Below, piece after piece: positions 35,743 through 46,836 of a DNA stretch of 64,000 nt. How positions within the stretch are numbered: the first letter of the stretch is position 1; every line of letters starts with the position of its first letter. The stretch is from Sporolactobacillus sp. THM19-2 (GTDB taxonomy: Bacteria; Bacillota; Bacilli; Bacillales; Sporolactobacillaceae): the NCBI RefSeq assembly GCF_004153195.1, contig NZ_SEMC01000001.1, forward strand, positions 310,001 to 374,000, in the 5' to 3' direction. Under the pieces are notes generated by a model, which worked only from the letters and a program-made list of their open reading frames with translations, was not told the DNA's origin and searched no databases. The position numbers and the translations under genes are program-made.

Positions 35743-35974
35743 AAGCATGTCCTTTCGAAAATGAATCATTTAGTTATCATTATAAGCAAAATCTCATTTT
35801 CTGCACAGGGGGACGCTCAATGGATCATGATGCAGCTCCACATTTTTTACGCGATGAGAAAGGACAAAAATTTTACATATTTCGTGTAAGGGCATGGGGC
35901 TCAGCCGGTGCCAGGGGCCTCGCTTCGCCAGGTTTTCTATAAAAAAGTGGCAAAAAGCCCAGGTCTGCCATATA

Positions 35975-35982
35975 CATAAAAT
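35975..35982 (+). promoter_or_regulatory. Candidate sigma-E -10 element before safA
   Basis: CATAAAAT is a full match to the sigma-E -10 consensus CATAMAHT, 26 bases before the safA start. No good -35 element is visible at 14-15 bases upstream. The rest of 35743-36008 holds GGC-rich hairpins near 35892-35935 and no gene. Confidence 0.4.
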
Positions 35983-36008
35983 GACTTTCACAGGAAAGGA
36001 TGAAAACC

Positions 36009-37703
36009 GTGAAATTATATGTGGTACAGCAAGGCGATTCAGCTGCCGGAATTGCAGAAAAACATAGCATGACGCTTGAAGAATTAAAAAAATTGAATCC
36101 TGACCTTGAAGAACGTCCGCTTTATCGAGGCATGAAGATTAAAGTCAGCGGAGAGAAACAGGCAATTAAAGTATCCAGCGCGGTCCGGACGGAAAAGCCT
36201 GAGGTTTTACCGGCGGAAGACATGCCCAATACATCCGTGCCCCAGTCTGCCTCTCAGCAGACCGAAACCAATCCGGGAGCGTTAGCCGGGTTGAATCAGC
36301 CTTCCGCAAATCCGGAGAAAGAAAAGGAGGAATTTAAAGATATCTTTTATCCGAAGGAAGGGGATTATTCGGCTGCAGGCAACGCGCTTTCGTATAGCGC
36401 CCATGATATGAATCAGGTACCGGTTTTTCCTTTTCTGCAGACTGACCCTTCAGCGACAAATCCTGTCAGTCCGTATCAAATGGGGAATCACTGGTCTGAT
36501 GTGAGCCCGTCGACTCAGGCTAATCCGTGGCCGGCGGCAAGTCCTGCTTATCAGCCGAATCCAACGGCGACGAGTCCGGCGTCACAGGCTAATCCGTGGC
36601 CGGCGGCAAGTCCTGCTTATCAGCCGAATCCAACGGCGACGAGTCCGTCGACTCAGGCTAATCCGTGGCCGGCGGCAAGTCCTGCTTATCAGCCGAATCC
36701 AACGGCGACGAGTCCGGCGTCACAGGCTAATCCATGGCCGGCGGTAAGTCCTGCTTATCAGCCGAATCCAACGGCGACGAGTCCGGCGTCACAGGCTAAT
36801 CCGTGGCCAATGGCAAGTCCTGCTTATCAGCCGAATCCAACGGCGACGAGTCCGTCGACTCAGGCTAATCCGTGGCCGGCGGCAAGTCCTGCTTATCAGC
36901 CGAATCCAACGGCGACGAGTCCGGCGTCACAGGCTAATCCATGGCCGGCGGTAAGTCCTGCTTATCAGCCGAATCCAACGGCGACGAGTCCGGCGTCACA
37001 GGCTAATCCGTGGCCAATGGCAAGTCCTGCTTATCAGCCGAATCCAACGGCGACGAGTCCGTCGACTCAGGCTAATCCGTGGCCGGCGGCAAGTCCTGCT
37101 TATCAGCCGAATCCAACGGCGACGAGTCCGGCGTCACAGGCTAATCCATGGCCGGCGGTAAGTCCTGCCACGCAGATGTACCCGACCAGCCCGTCAGCAC
37201 AGATGAAAAAAAAACCGGCAGAGAGCCAGCCGGCATCCGGGAAAAAGCCAGTAAACAAATCGGGTTTGCCCGCCAATCCGTCAGAGAACATTTATAAACC
37301 GGCACAGAAACCAAAGAATAACTACCCGTTTCTTGCGCAGGGAGCCGTTTCTCCTGAAAAACCCATTGGCGGAATGAAAGCGACGAACGTATCACCCGCC
37401 TCTTTTCCCTACCCGACGGCTGGAAAATCGTCAGGAAAGATGAATCCTGTCGGTGCTCAGGGAACAATCGGAGGCTATCCTTATCCCTATATGATGCCGA
37501 ATCAGTCGAAAAAACCCTGTAATTGTGGCGGCACGGGAAGCTATCCAGTTCAGCATGCGCCGTACACCCCGTTCGGCAATATGCCGGTGGCGGGATATTA
37601 TGGTGGAAACCAGCCTCCGCAGTCGCCTTATACGCAGTCACCTGTGTCACATAAACCGGCTTATAAGTCCGTAAAAGACAATGATGCCAATAAGAAAAAA
37701 TAA
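36009..37703 (+). CDS. safA: Spore coat assembly protein SafA, LysM plus proline-rich repeats
   Basis: SafA localises at the cortex-coat interface and organises the inner coat with SpoVID. The 564-residue protein begins with a LysM domain (KLYVVQQGDSAAGIAEKHSMTLEELKKLNPDL, residues 1-45), then a mid region occupied by ten 23-residue repeats rich in Pro, Ala, Trp and Tyr, and a C-terminal part with Gly/Pro/Tyr-rich YPYPYMMPNQ and CNCGGTGSYP. I chose GTG 36009 because AGGAAAGG then lies 9 bases upstream and the LysM starts as in B. subtilis SafA; the ATG at 36000 touches the site. Next to the coxA-like gene, as in B. subtilis. The internal repeats make length variation likely. Confidence 0.88.
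   Translation: MKLYVVQQGDSAAGIAEKHSMTLEELKKLNPDLEERPLYRGMKIKVSGEKQAIKVSSAVRTEKPEVLPAEDMPNTSVPQSASQQTETNPGALAGLNQPSANPEKEKEEFKDIFYPKEGDYSAAGNALSYSAHDMNQVPVFPFLQTDPSATNPVSPYQMGNHWSDVSPSTQANPWPAASPAYQPNPTATSPASQANPWPAASPAYQPNPTATSPSTQANPWPAASPAYQPNPTATSPASQANPWPAVSPAYQPNPTATSPASQANPWPMASPAYQPNPTATSPSTQANPWPAASPAYQPNPTATSPASQANPWPAVSPAYQPNPTATSPASQANPWPMASPAYQPNPTATSPSTQANPWPAASPAYQPNPTATSPASQANPWPAVSPATQMYPTSPSAQMKKKPAESQPASGKKPVNKSGLPANPSENIYKPAQKPKNNYPFLAQGAVSPEKPIGGMKATNVSPASFPYPTAGKSSGKMNPVGAQGTIGGYPYPYMMPNQSKKPCNCGGTGSYPVQHAPYTPFGNMPVAGYYGGNQPPQSPYTQSPVSHKPAYKSVKDNDANKKK
36504..37193 (+). repeat. Ten 69-bp tandem repeats with a 207-bp higher-order period (safA)
   Basis: Units of 69 bp (23 codons) start at 36504 and repeat without indels ten times, the last one diverging at its end. 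Three variants (PSTQ..PAAS, PASQ..PAVS, PASQ..PMAS) recur in that order from the third unit on, so a three-unit, 207-bp block has been duplicated. The copies are nearly identical at DNA level. Confidence 0.95.
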
Positions 37704-37745
37704 ATGCCATTTTTATCTAAATATCCGGTAAAAATTCATCAGCGT

Positions 37746-37788
37746 AAATTCCCCTTTTCCCACACAAGATAAAGGCGAAAGGGGGATT
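37746..37788 (+). promoter_or_regulatory. Hairpin covering the ribosome binding site of the coxA-like gene
   Basis: AAATTCCCCTTT (37746-37757) pairs with AAAGGGGGATTT (37778-37789), one wobble pair. The 3' arm is the Shine-Dalgarno of the gene starting at 37794, so the fold would block initiation. Confidence 0.45.
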
Positions 37789-37793
37789 TTATT

Positions 37794-38375
37794 TTGAAAA
37801 GGACACTATTGACTATGGGTTCGGTTCTCACTCTGAGTGGTGTTTTATTTGGATGTCAGCCGGACAATGCAGCGTATGATAACAATCGGGACGGGATGCG
37901 AAATGTCACTTTCCGGACGGCAGACCAAAATGACCGGAATTTCACGAATGATCCGGGTACGCCGGACAATGTAAACAACAATATGGCTCAGGATCGGAGT
38001 CAGGGTCGTCCTGGTTATGGTCAGGAACGCCGTCTTGCGCAACGGATTGCTCAACGCGCTGATGCGGTTCCAGGTGTAGACAGGGCTCATGCCATTGTCA
38101 GCAGAAACAATGTGGCGGTAGGTGTCGTTCCTGAAAATGCCGGGACGAATAACGAGGATGTTGAGAAAAAGGTCCGTGCCGCAATCAAACCGATCACAGG
38201 TGACAGGCGGGTCTATGTGACATCTGATACACGTTATGTAAACCGAATTACGACAGCAGAAACAAATTTTAATGCAGGACGACGGGGCATGCGTGAAGCA
38301 GGTGCTGATATAACAGGGATTATCGATGATCTGGCGAACGCACTGAAACGCCCGTTTGAAAACAACGACAGATAA
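37794..38375 (+). CDS. coxA: YhcN/YlaJ family sporulation lipoprotein, CoxA-like
   Basis: Small spore lipoprotein, related to CoxA (YrbB), the cortex-associated protein encoded after safA in B. subtilis. The 193-residue product has a lipoprotein signal with lipobox GVLFGC, then an Asn/Asp-rich spacer, and the YhcN/YlaJ domain (QRIAQRADAVPGVDRAHAIVSRNNVAVGV ... VRAAIKPITGDRRVYVTSD). The start is TTG 37794, with AAGGGGGA upstream. The name rests on family plus position, so it could be another YhcN paralogue. Confidence 0.78.
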   Translation: MKRTLLTMGSVLTLSGVLFGCQPDNAAYDNNRDGMRNVTFRTADQNDRNFTNDPGTPDNVNNNMAQDRSQGRPGYGQERRLAQRIAQRADAVPGVDRAHAIVSRNNVAVGVVPENAGTNNEDVEKKVRAAIKPITGDRRVYVTSDTRYVNRITTAETNFNAGRRGMREAGADITGIIDDLANALKRPFENNDR

Positions 38376-38387
38376 TTCTGTGGAGAA

Positions 38388-38418
38388 AAGAGTAGGGGGT
38401 TGCCCTTGCTCTTTTTTT
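38388..38418 (+). terminator. Terminator after the coxA-like gene
   Basis: AAGAG.AGGG pairs with CCCT.GCTCTT and is followed by seven T. Confidence 0.85.
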
Positions 38419-38434
38419 CATAAGCAAAAATATG

Positions 38435-38440
38435 TATAAT
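38435..38440 (+). promoter_or_regulatory. Likely -10 element (TATAAT) for yebC with a 140-nt leader
   Basis: A perfect TATAAT follows the terminator; the -35 region is only a T run. The leader 38447-38587 has GTTC/GAAC and TCAAG/CTTGA hairpins but no frame and no class I recognise. Confidence 0.35.
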
Positions 38441-38587
38441 AATTACGGAAACGTGTTTGGATCAGGGTTCAGAGAATTGGAACAGAGATCAGACGTTATC
38501 AGCTGCGTGGCCGGTCAAGGGCTGTGCGGCTTGATTTGCGCCTTCTTTTCTGACCAGACATAAAGAATCAATGAGAGGGGAAAAAAT

Positions 38588-39313
38588 ATGTCCGGACATT
38601 CAAAATGGAATAATATACAGCATAAGAAAAACGCTATGGATGCCATTCGCGGAAAAATCTTTATGAAGCTTTCCAAAGATATTTATCTCGAGGCAAAACA
38701 TGGGGGCGGCGATCCGGATATGAATGCCGGCCTGCGCCATGCAATTGAAAAAGCTAAAGCAGAGAACATGCCTAATGACAACATTTCCCGGGCAATCAAA
38801 AAAGCGACAGGAAATCTTGACGGTGTCAGCTACAGTGAGATCACGTACGAAGGGTATGGACCAGGCGGTGTTGCCGTGATGGTTGACGTGCTTACGGATA
38901 ACAGGAATCGCTCGGCCTCCGAGATCAGACACGCCTTTACAAAAAGCGGGGGCAATCTGGGTGAATCCGGAAGTGTAGCCTTTATGTTTGATCAGCAGGG
39001 CCTGATAGAAATCGAGAAAAAAGAGGGCCTTGATGAAGATCAGTTGATGATGGATGCACTCGATGCGGGGGCGGACGATCTGAAATCCAGGGAGGATCGT
39101 TTCATTATCATAACGGCGCCGTCAGCTTTTGAAAATGTGAAAAAAGCACTTGAAGAAAAGCAATATGAGATAGACAGGGCAGAAGTGGCTATGGTTCCCA
39201 AAACGAAAACAGCGCTGAATGGTAAAGACCTTGAAAAAATGCAGAACCTGATGGATGCTCTGGAAAACAATGACGATGTCCAGGATATTTACAGTAACCT
39301 GGAAGAAGCCTGA
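38588..39313 (+). CDS. yebC: YebC/PmpR family protein
   Basis: Member of the YebC family, described as transcriptional regulators or, more recently, as helpers of translation through proline stretches. The 241-residue protein starts [19 protein letters not shown] and contains [33 protein letters not shown] split over the central domain, both highly conserved. GAGGGG precedes the ATG. Lies between coxA and ruvA, as in B. subtilis. Confidence 0.96.
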   Translation: MSGHSKWNNIQHKKNAMDAIRGKIFMKLSKDIYLEAKHGGGDPDMNAGLRHAIEKAKAENMPNDNISRAIKKATGNLDGVSYSEITYEGYGPGGVAVMVDVLTDNRNRSASEIRHAFTKSGGNLGESGSVAFMFDQQGLIEIEKKEGLDEDQLMMDALDAGADDLKSREDRFIIITAPSAFENVKKALEEKQYEIDRAEVAMVPKTKTALNGKDLEKMQNLMDALENNDDVQDIYSNLEEA

Positions 39314-39345
39314 TTGAATTACCGGCTGTTAAAAAAATCAGACTC

Positions 39346-39371
39346 GAGCATTCAGCCTGAATGCTCTTTTT
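39346..39371 (+). terminator. Terminator after yebC
   Basis: GAGCATTCA/TGAATGCTC perfect 9-bp stem with three-base loop and T run. Confidence 0.92.
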
Positions 39372-39458
39372 CTTTTGCGTTTTTTGTGAGACCACGGTTC
39401 TGTGTGCTATGATATTGAGTGAATGTACGGGCCGCGTGAGGCTGGAGGAGTTTCGTGA

Positions 39459-40049
39459 GTGTTTGACTATATAAAAGGAATCCTGACCTGGCTGTCGGGA
39501 AACGGGATTGTCATCGAACAGAACGGGATCGGATTCAAAGTTGTCTGTGCCAATCCTTTTACCTGGCAGACGTCCCTTAACCATGAAATAAAGGTTTATA
39601 TTTACCAATATGTCCGGGAAGATGCGATGCTGCTCTTCGGTTTTAAGTCCCGTGATGAACGTGAGTTATTTATCCGGCTGTTAACGGTTTCCGGAATTGG
39701 GCCGAAGAGTGCGCTTGCTGTTCTTGCTTCGGGAAGTCCGGAAAGCATTATTCAGGCCATTGAGGCAAAAGACGATAAATATCTGACCCGTTTTCCCGGC
39801 ATAGGTAAAAAAACAGCTGCACAGATTATATTGGATTTAAAGGGAAAGATAGCGAATTCTGCTGCCCTCCAGCGCAGTGAATCAGCGGGAGAGACGCAGA
39901 GCTCCGCTTTGAACGAAGCCATTGATGCTTTGAAAATGCTGGGGTATTCTGAGCGGGAAATCAACAAAGTGATGCCTGAATTGAAAAAGAAGGAATTATC
40001 CGCTGAAAATTATGTGAAAGAAGCGCTTCGTCTGATGGTCAGGCGATGA
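39459..40049 (+). CDS. ruvA: Holliday junction DNA helicase subunit RuvA
   Basis: Tetrameric junction-binding subunit of the RuvAB branch-migration motor. The 196-residue protein begins FDYIKGILTWLSG, has two helix-hairpin-helix motifs (LTVSGIGPKSALAVLA and LTRFPGIGKKTAAQIILDLK) and a C-terminal RuvB-binding domain (EAIDALKMLGYSEREINKVM). GTG start at 39459 with GGAGGAG 9 bases upstream. Confidence 0.97.
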   Translation: MFDYIKGILTWLSGNGIVIEQNGIGFKVVCANPFTWQTSLNHEIKVYIYQYVREDAMLLFGFKSRDERELFIRLLTVSGIGPKSALAVLASGSPESIIQAIEAKDDKYLTRFPGIGKKTAAQIILDLKGKIANSAALQRSESAGETQSSALNEAIDALKMLGYSEREINKVMPELKKKELSAENYVKEALRLMVRR

Positions 40050-40064
40050 AAGCAGGTGAATACT

Positions 40065-41069
40065 ATGGAAGGTGCCGATCGACTGCTGTCAAGTGAATCC
40101 ACAAATGAAGACAATGGAATGGAACAGTCTATCCGGCCGACCGACCTCGATCATTATGTAGGTCAGGATGAGTTAAAAAGGAATCTTAAAGTCTTTATCC
40201 GGGCCGCGAAGGAGAGAAATGAACCCCTCGATCACGTACTGCTCTATGGACCGCCGGGGCTTGGCAAAACAACACTTGCAATGATTATTGCCACAGAGAT
40301 GGGGACGAATATACGGACCACATCCGGACCGGCACTTGAACGTCCCGGGGATCTGGCTGCCATTCTTTCGTCTCTTGAGCCGGGTGATGTCCTGTTTATT
40401 GACGAAATTCACCGGCTCAGCCGCCACATCGAGGAAGTCCTCTATCCTGCAATGGAAGATTTCTGCATGGACATTGTGATTGGAAAGGACGATACCGCTC
40501 ATTCGGTTCGACTGACTCTTCCGCCGTTTACGCTTGTAGGCGCTACGACACGTGCCGGGTATCTTTCTCCGCCACTCCGTGACCGCTTCGGTGTCATCAG
40601 CCGTCTACAGTTCTATAATCCTGAGGAACTTTCCAGAATTGTCCGGAGAACGGCTGCTGTGCTTCATGCCGCGATTGATGATGATGCCTGTAACGAAATT
40701 GCCCGACGGTCTCGTGGCACGCCGCGTATTGCCAACCGGCTGTTGAAAAGAATCCGTGATTTTGCCCAGGTTGAGGCAGATGGACGGATAAACAGGGAGA
40801 CAGCCAGAACCAGTCTCAGCCGTCTTCACGTTGATGATTCAGGCCTTGACCGGGTCGATCATCAGCTGATTGAAGGGATCATTCGAAAATTCAATGGCGG
40901 TCCTGTAGGGCTGGATACGTTATCTGCTGCAATTGGCGAAGAACGGCATACGATTGAAGATGTACATGAACCTTATCTGCTTCAGATCGGATTCATCCAG
41001 CGAACACCGCGCGGACGTATTGCGACAGATCTTGCTTATCGGCATCTCAACATAGAGAGGGGTGTCTGA
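40065..41069 (+). CDS. ruvB: Holliday junction DNA helicase subunit RuvB
   Basis: AAA+ motor of branch migration. The 334-residue length equals B. subtilis RuvB. Walker [10 protein letters not shown], Walker [10 protein letters not shown], sensor [18 protein letters not shown] and the winged-helix C terminus ([27 protein letters not shown]-like) are all seen. ATG 40065 is preferred over GTG 40056, with AGCAGGTGA as ribosome site. Confidence 0.98.
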   Translation: MEGADRLLSSESTNEDNGMEQSIRPTDLDHYVGQDELKRNLKVFIRAAKERNEPLDHVLLYGPPGLGKTTLAMIIATEMGTNIRTTSGPALERPGDLAAILSSLEPGDVLFIDEIHRLSRHIEEVLYPAMEDFCMDIVIGKDDTAHSVRLTLPPFTLVGATTRAGYLSPPLRDRFGVISRLQFYNPEELSRIVRRTAAVLHAAIDDDACNEIARRSRGTPRIANRLLKRIRDFAQVEADGRINRETARTSLSRLHVDDSGLDRVDHQLIEGIIRKFNGGPVGLDTLSAAIGEERHTIEDVHEPYLLQIGFIQRTPRGRIATDLAYRHLNIERGV

Positions 41070-41072
41070 CCG

Positions 41073-41273
41073 GTGGGGGATATTGGAAAACTTCTGATGA
41101 CGGCCGGGGTGATTTTGTTTTTGGTTGGTCTCTTCTGGCCGCTGATCGGCCGGTTGCCCGGTGATATTTTTATAAAAAAAGGCAACGTTACATTCATATT
41201 TCCCATTGTCACCTGTCTTGTGATCAGTGTCGTGGTTTCATTAATTTTTTATCTGATTAATCATCTACGTTAA
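41073..41273 (+). CDS. DUF2905 family small membrane protein
   Basis: Two-helix membrane protein of 66 residues with GKLLMTAGVILFLVGLFWPLIGRLPGD then a second helix FPIVTCLVISVVVSLIFYLI. This is the DUF2905 family, often found between ruvB and queA. Function unknown. GTG start directly after the ruvB stop suggests coupled translation. Confidence 0.85.
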   Translation: MGDIGKLLMTAGVILFLVGLFWPLIGRLPGDIFIKKGNVTFIFPIVTCLVISVVVSLIFYLINHLR

Positions 41274-41295
41274 GTGAAAGAGAGTGCTGAAATTC

Positions 41296-43481
<2,186 letters not shown>

Positions 43482-43503
43482 ATGAGTTAAAGGGAGGCTT
43501 ATC

Positions 43504-43842
43504 ATGGAAGGGATTACTGGTATACTGATACCCCTTCTGATTTTCGTTGCGATTTTCTATTTTCTGCTTATCCGTCCGCAGCAGAAGCGGAATAAGGAGA
43601 CGCGTGAAATGCAGGCATCACTTCAGAAGGGTGACAAAATTGTAACCATCGGAGGGCTTCAGGGAACGGTTGAATCGTTCGATGAACGGACCGTGGTACT
43701 ACGAAGCAGCAGCAGCAAGCTGACTTATGAACGGAATGCAATTCGTGCTATTGTAAAGAAATCTGCAAATGCACATGCTCAATCCGAAAGTAAGGATAAG
43801 GATAAGGAAGAAAAGCCGGCAAAAGAAGAAAAAGGGAAGTAA
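43504..43842 (+). CDS. yajC: Preprotein translocase subunit YajC (YrbF)
   Basis: Accessory subunit of SecDF-YajC. The 112-residue protein has one membrane helix (residues 6-22) followed by the family segment FLLIRPQQKRNKETREMQASLQKGDKIVTIGGLQG. The C terminus is a charged Lys/Glu tail. secD and secF lie 3.4 kb downstream. Confidence 0.95.
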   Translation: MEGITGILIPLLIFVAIFYFLLIRPQQKRNKETREMQASLQKGDKIVTIGGLQGTVESFDERTVVLRSSSSKLTYERNAIRAIVKKSANAHAQSESKDKDKEEKPAKEEKGK

Positions 43843-43937
43843 GGGAAGTAATTAAAAAAAACGGGCTCAGTAAGGCTCATGGCGCTGGCTGAGCCAGTGT
43901 TGCCCTTACACGCCATGATTTTTTACTTTCCAGTGTA

Positions 43938-43969
43938 AAAAAACGGCCCCGATAAGTGGGGCCGTTTTT
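43938..43969. terminator. Bidirectional terminator between yajC and the yrzE-like gene
   Basis: AAACGGCCCC/GGGGCCGTTT flanked by A and T runs, so it works for both converging genes. Upstream, 43861-43926 holds further overlapping stems (CATGGCG/CGCCATG, GTAAGG/CCTTAC, GGCTCA/TGAGCC). Confidence 0.93.
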
Positions 43970-44003
43970 CATTATCTTCCCGGGCAGCGGATGTTGACCG
44001 GAA

Positions 44004-44387
44004 TCAGTAGTGGTGCCGGCCTGAAAATAAATTGACACCAACAATCCCGCCAATCGCTGCAGATGCAATATTAGCCAGAAAATAAACATATTGCATCAGC
44101 CCCGGCCAGTGGTCAAGACCCAGGTATTGAAAAAACAGACTGAAGAGACAGTAAAACAGACCGGTTACTGCACCAATCAGCAGGCCTCTCTCCTTTAATT
44201 TCGATCCGCTGATCACGCCGCCGATAAACAGAGCTGTTATAGAAATGACGACAGGAAGGACGGTTCCGCTTGTTTCCGCGAAGCTGGTGAACCTCAGAAG
44301 AGAGGCAAGCAGAAAGGCGGATGCCAGGACGATAATGATCGATGTGGCGATACCATAAGTCACAGCAGAAAGCCAGTTTCGAGCCAT
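44004..44387 (-). CDS. TIGR04086 family membrane protein, YrzE-like
   Basis: Membrane protein of 127 residues with four hydrophobic helices; the glycine-rich pattern ALFIGGVISGSKLKERGLLIGAVTGLFYCLFS is characteristic of the TIGR04086 family (B. subtilis YrzE). GGAGG lies 7 bases before the ATG on the minus strand. The neighbours (yajC before, yrbG-like and spoVB after) agree. Function unknown. Confidence 0.8.
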   Translation of the reverse strand: MARNWLSAVTYGIATSIIIVLASAFLLASLLRFTSFAETSGTVLPVVISITALFIGGVISGSKLKERGLLIGAVTGLFYCLFSLFFQYLGLDHWPGLMQYVYFLANIASAAIGGIVGVNLFSGRHHY

Positions 44388-44549
44388 AGGAACACCTCCG
44401 GAAAAGAGAACTGCAGCTGTTCATGCGCCGCTATGCTACATGTCTATTCGGACATGCTCATTTTCATGACAACCGGCATTCATGATCCATCGGATTTCGT
44501 TCATACTAAACCTGCAGGATGTGAAGAAGAAATCACGGAGGAAAAAAGC

Positions 44550-45080
44550 ATGGGAACGGCTGTAGCCAGAATCATTTTTTTATTGATCATTTTGTGGATC
44601 GGTTTCAGGGACCTGATGCCGGAAAAACCTTCCGACCGAAAAATATCGGAACTGATGTGGCTGATTATGGCAGTCGGAATGTCACTGGCAGCGGTGATCC
44701 ATCCGGATATTCCGCTGTTTCTGTTTCTTATACCGATTGCTGTTCTGGTTCTGTGTTTCAGGTGTTCTCTGCTTATTAGTAAGTGGCGTAGACCATCAGA
44801 GAAAAGGATATCTCAGCCAGTGTCCGTCAGTTTATCTGATGCAGGCGCGAAACTTGTTCATGAACCCTTCCGGCAGCCCTGGCCGCAGATGGGACTGCCC
44901 TTAATTGAGGATGGAAAGTGTCGCCTGGATAATCTGTTTAAGATCGGCAGGACTCAGCTTTGGCTGAAGCAGGAACTGAGAAAATACGGCTATCGGGATG
45001 TTCGTCTGGTAAAGTACCTGACGATTGACCGGACAGGCAATTTCTTCATGGATTTGACCAGAGATCCACATGAGGTTTAA
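44550..45080 (+). CDS. YrbG-like DUF421 membrane protein, short form
   Basis: Protein of 176 residues with three hydrophobic segments (about 5-20, 30-48 and 50-70) and a soluble C-terminal part whose LPLIEDGKCRLDNLFKIGRTQLWLKQELRK fits the end of the DUF421 fold. The N-terminal half of the DUF421 soluble domain is reduced, and it is shorter than YrbG (about 220). Its place between the yrzE-like gene and spoVB is that of yrbG. ATG 44550 has a GGAGG site. Converges with spoVB, overlapping by 4 bases. Confidence 0.65.
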   Translation: MGTAVARIIFLLIILWIGFRDLMPEKPSDRKISELMWLIMAVGMSLAAVIHPDIPLFLFLIPIAVLVLCFRCSLLISKWRRPSEKRISQPVSVSLSDAGAKLVHEPFRQPWPQMGLPLIEDGKCRLDNLFKIGRTQLWLKQELRKYGYRDVRLVKYLTIDRTGNFFMDLTRDPHEV

Positions 45081-46630
45081 TCAATCCATTTACCTATCAC
45101 TGGCAACTGAGCCAGCTGATCTCTGCGGATGATACCGAGAAACGATCCAAGCAGCAGATAAAACAGACTGATGGTTGTCATTAAAGCCAGGGTTCTTGGA
45201 ACAAGGGACCAGGTGATTAAGGCCCTTCCGATAAGATAGTGAGCAAGAATCCCTGAACAGGCAATCAGAATCCCTGAATGAATATAATCTTTAAAAATCA
45301 GGGAGAAGCCGATGGTCTTAAAAATGACAGCGGCGTGAAGGAAAGTGACCAGGACAACATTGATGCAGATGGCCAGGGCAGTCCCCGCAATGCCAAATTC
45401 CGGATTACTGGTCAGGAGAAACAGGGTGACGATCTTAACCACTGCACCGATCAGCGTATTGATCATCGCTGCTTTTGCGAGATCAAGTGCCTGAAGAACA
45501 GCATGCAATGGCGCCTGAAAATACAGAATCATGAAAAAAGGAGCCATGATGTGAATAAAGTATGCAGCTTCAGGTGCTTCGTAAATCATTTGCATTAAGG
45601 GCGCTGCAAATGAAAAGGTCACAACCAGTGAGAGTCCCCCGGTCAGCATCGCAATTCGAAGTGACTGATTAAGACGGTAATGGATCATGCCGTAATCTTT
45701 TCGGACAATCGCTTCACTGATCGCCGGAACCAGTGAGATGTGCAGCGCATGGGTGATAAAACCAGGCAATAGAAGCAGGGTGAGTGCATAACCGGTCAGC
45801 TGTCCGTAAAGTTCAGCAGAGGTTTTGATTGAATAGCCGGCAATCAGCAGACTGTGCGAGACGATCATCGGTTCAAGAAAACTGCTGAGTGAACCGATCA
45901 GGCGGCTGCCCATAGTAGGCAATCCGATATTCAGCAGGCGGCGCAGTGTAGTACGACTTCCCTTCAGCAGGCTCAGGCTCTGCATGTTCAGCCGGATGCC
46001 GCCGCTCTTTCTGAACATGCGAAGCATGTACAGAAGTGAAGCGCACTCGCCCGCGGCTCCGGCGATCATCGCCCCCGCAGCCGCGTAAGCAACACCGTAA
46101 GGCATTAACAGGTTCGCCAGAGTAACGACGAGGGAAATCCGCACGACCTGTTCAACGATACCGGAGAATGCGTAAGGTTTCATATTGCGAATGCCCTGAA
46201 AATAACCGCGCAGGACGGAGCTGATGGCAACGATCGGAATCACCGGTGTAATCGCCAGAAGGGGATAAACCACCCGGGTATCGGCGAAAAGATATTTTGC
46301 CGTCACCGGTATGGCAAGCAGCATGGCTGACGTCAGGATAATACTGATCAAACAGACAATGGTAAGCGAGAGGATGAGGATTAACCTGATTTTTTTCCTG
46401 TCCCCGAAGGTTTCTGCTTCTGCTACCAGTTTGGATATGGCAACAGGAAGTCCGAGTTCTGTCAGGGTGACAATCAGCAGCATGGCCGGGAAGGCCATCA
46501 TAAAGAGGCCAACCCCTTCGTCTCCGATCACTCTTGACAGGATCATTCCGTTAATCATACCAAGGATCCGTGTAATGAGCCCGGCAGCCATCAGAATAAA
46601 TGAGCCTTTCAGAAAAGATTGACGTGTCAT
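45077..46630 (-). CDS. spoVB: Stage V sporulation protein B, MurJ/MATE-type flippase
   Basis: Polytopic protein of the polysaccharide transporter/MOP superfamily, needed for spore cortex synthesis, probably as a lipid II flippase in the mother cell. From ATG 46630 the protein has 517 residues, the same as the B. subtilis protein within one, and about 14 helices. It starts MTRQSFLKGSFILMAAGLITRILG, a typical SpoVB opening. The frame is open further upstream, but AAGGCGGACAGG supports this ATG. A sigma-E-like promoter lies at 46685-46714. Confidence 0.93.
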   Translation of the reverse strand: MTRQSFLKGSFILMAAGLITRILGMINGMILSRVIGDEGVGLFMMAFPAMLLIVTLTELGLPVAISKLVAEAETFGDRKKIRLILILSLTIVCLISIILTSAMLLAIPVTAKYLFADTRVVYPLLAITPVIPIVAISSVLRGYFQGIRNMKPYAFSGIVEQVVRISLVVTLANLLMPYGVAYAAAGAMIAGAAGECASLLYMLRMFRKSGGIRLNMQSLSLLKGSRTTLRRLLNIGLPTMGSRLIGSLSSFLEPMIVSHSLLIAGYSIKTSAELYGQLTGYALTLLLLPGFITHALHISLVPAISEAIVRKDYGMIHYRLNQSLRIAMLTGGLSLVVTFSFAAPLMQMIYEAPEAAYFIHIMAPFFMILYFQAPLHAVLQALDLAKAAMINTLIGAVVKIVTLFLLTSNPEFGIAGTALAICINVVLVTFLHAAVIFKTIGFSLIFKDYIHSGILIACSGILAHYLIGRALITWSLVPRTLALMTTISLFYLLLGSFLGIIRRDQLAQLPVIGKWID

Positions 46631-46684
46631 TGCCTGTCCGCCTTTTTTGCGTCGGGTTGCGGTAAATGCCGCGCGCATACAGGG

Positions 46685-46714
46685 ATTATATGCATCAGAC
46701 TGCCACCGGCATGA
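46685..46714 (-). promoter_or_regulatory. Candidate sigma-E promoter of spoVB
   Basis: On the minus strand TCATGCC (46714-46708) and CATATAAT (46692-46685), 15-base spacer. The -10 matches sigma-E in seven of eight positions, the -35 only partly. Confidence 0.4.
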
Positions 46715-46836
46715 CAGGGATGTGTGGATGATTCCGTGAGCAGCGAAGAGGGGAAATGGTTTTTCAGACATGCCGGATTTTGTGTTTCGTATTGCTCTCT
46801 GATTATGCTATGATAGACATTATGGGAGGAATCAGC

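Noticed and set aside
36504-37193. Repeat array considered as a CRISPR
   Set aside because: The units are contiguous without spacers and form an open coding frame; no cas genes nearby.
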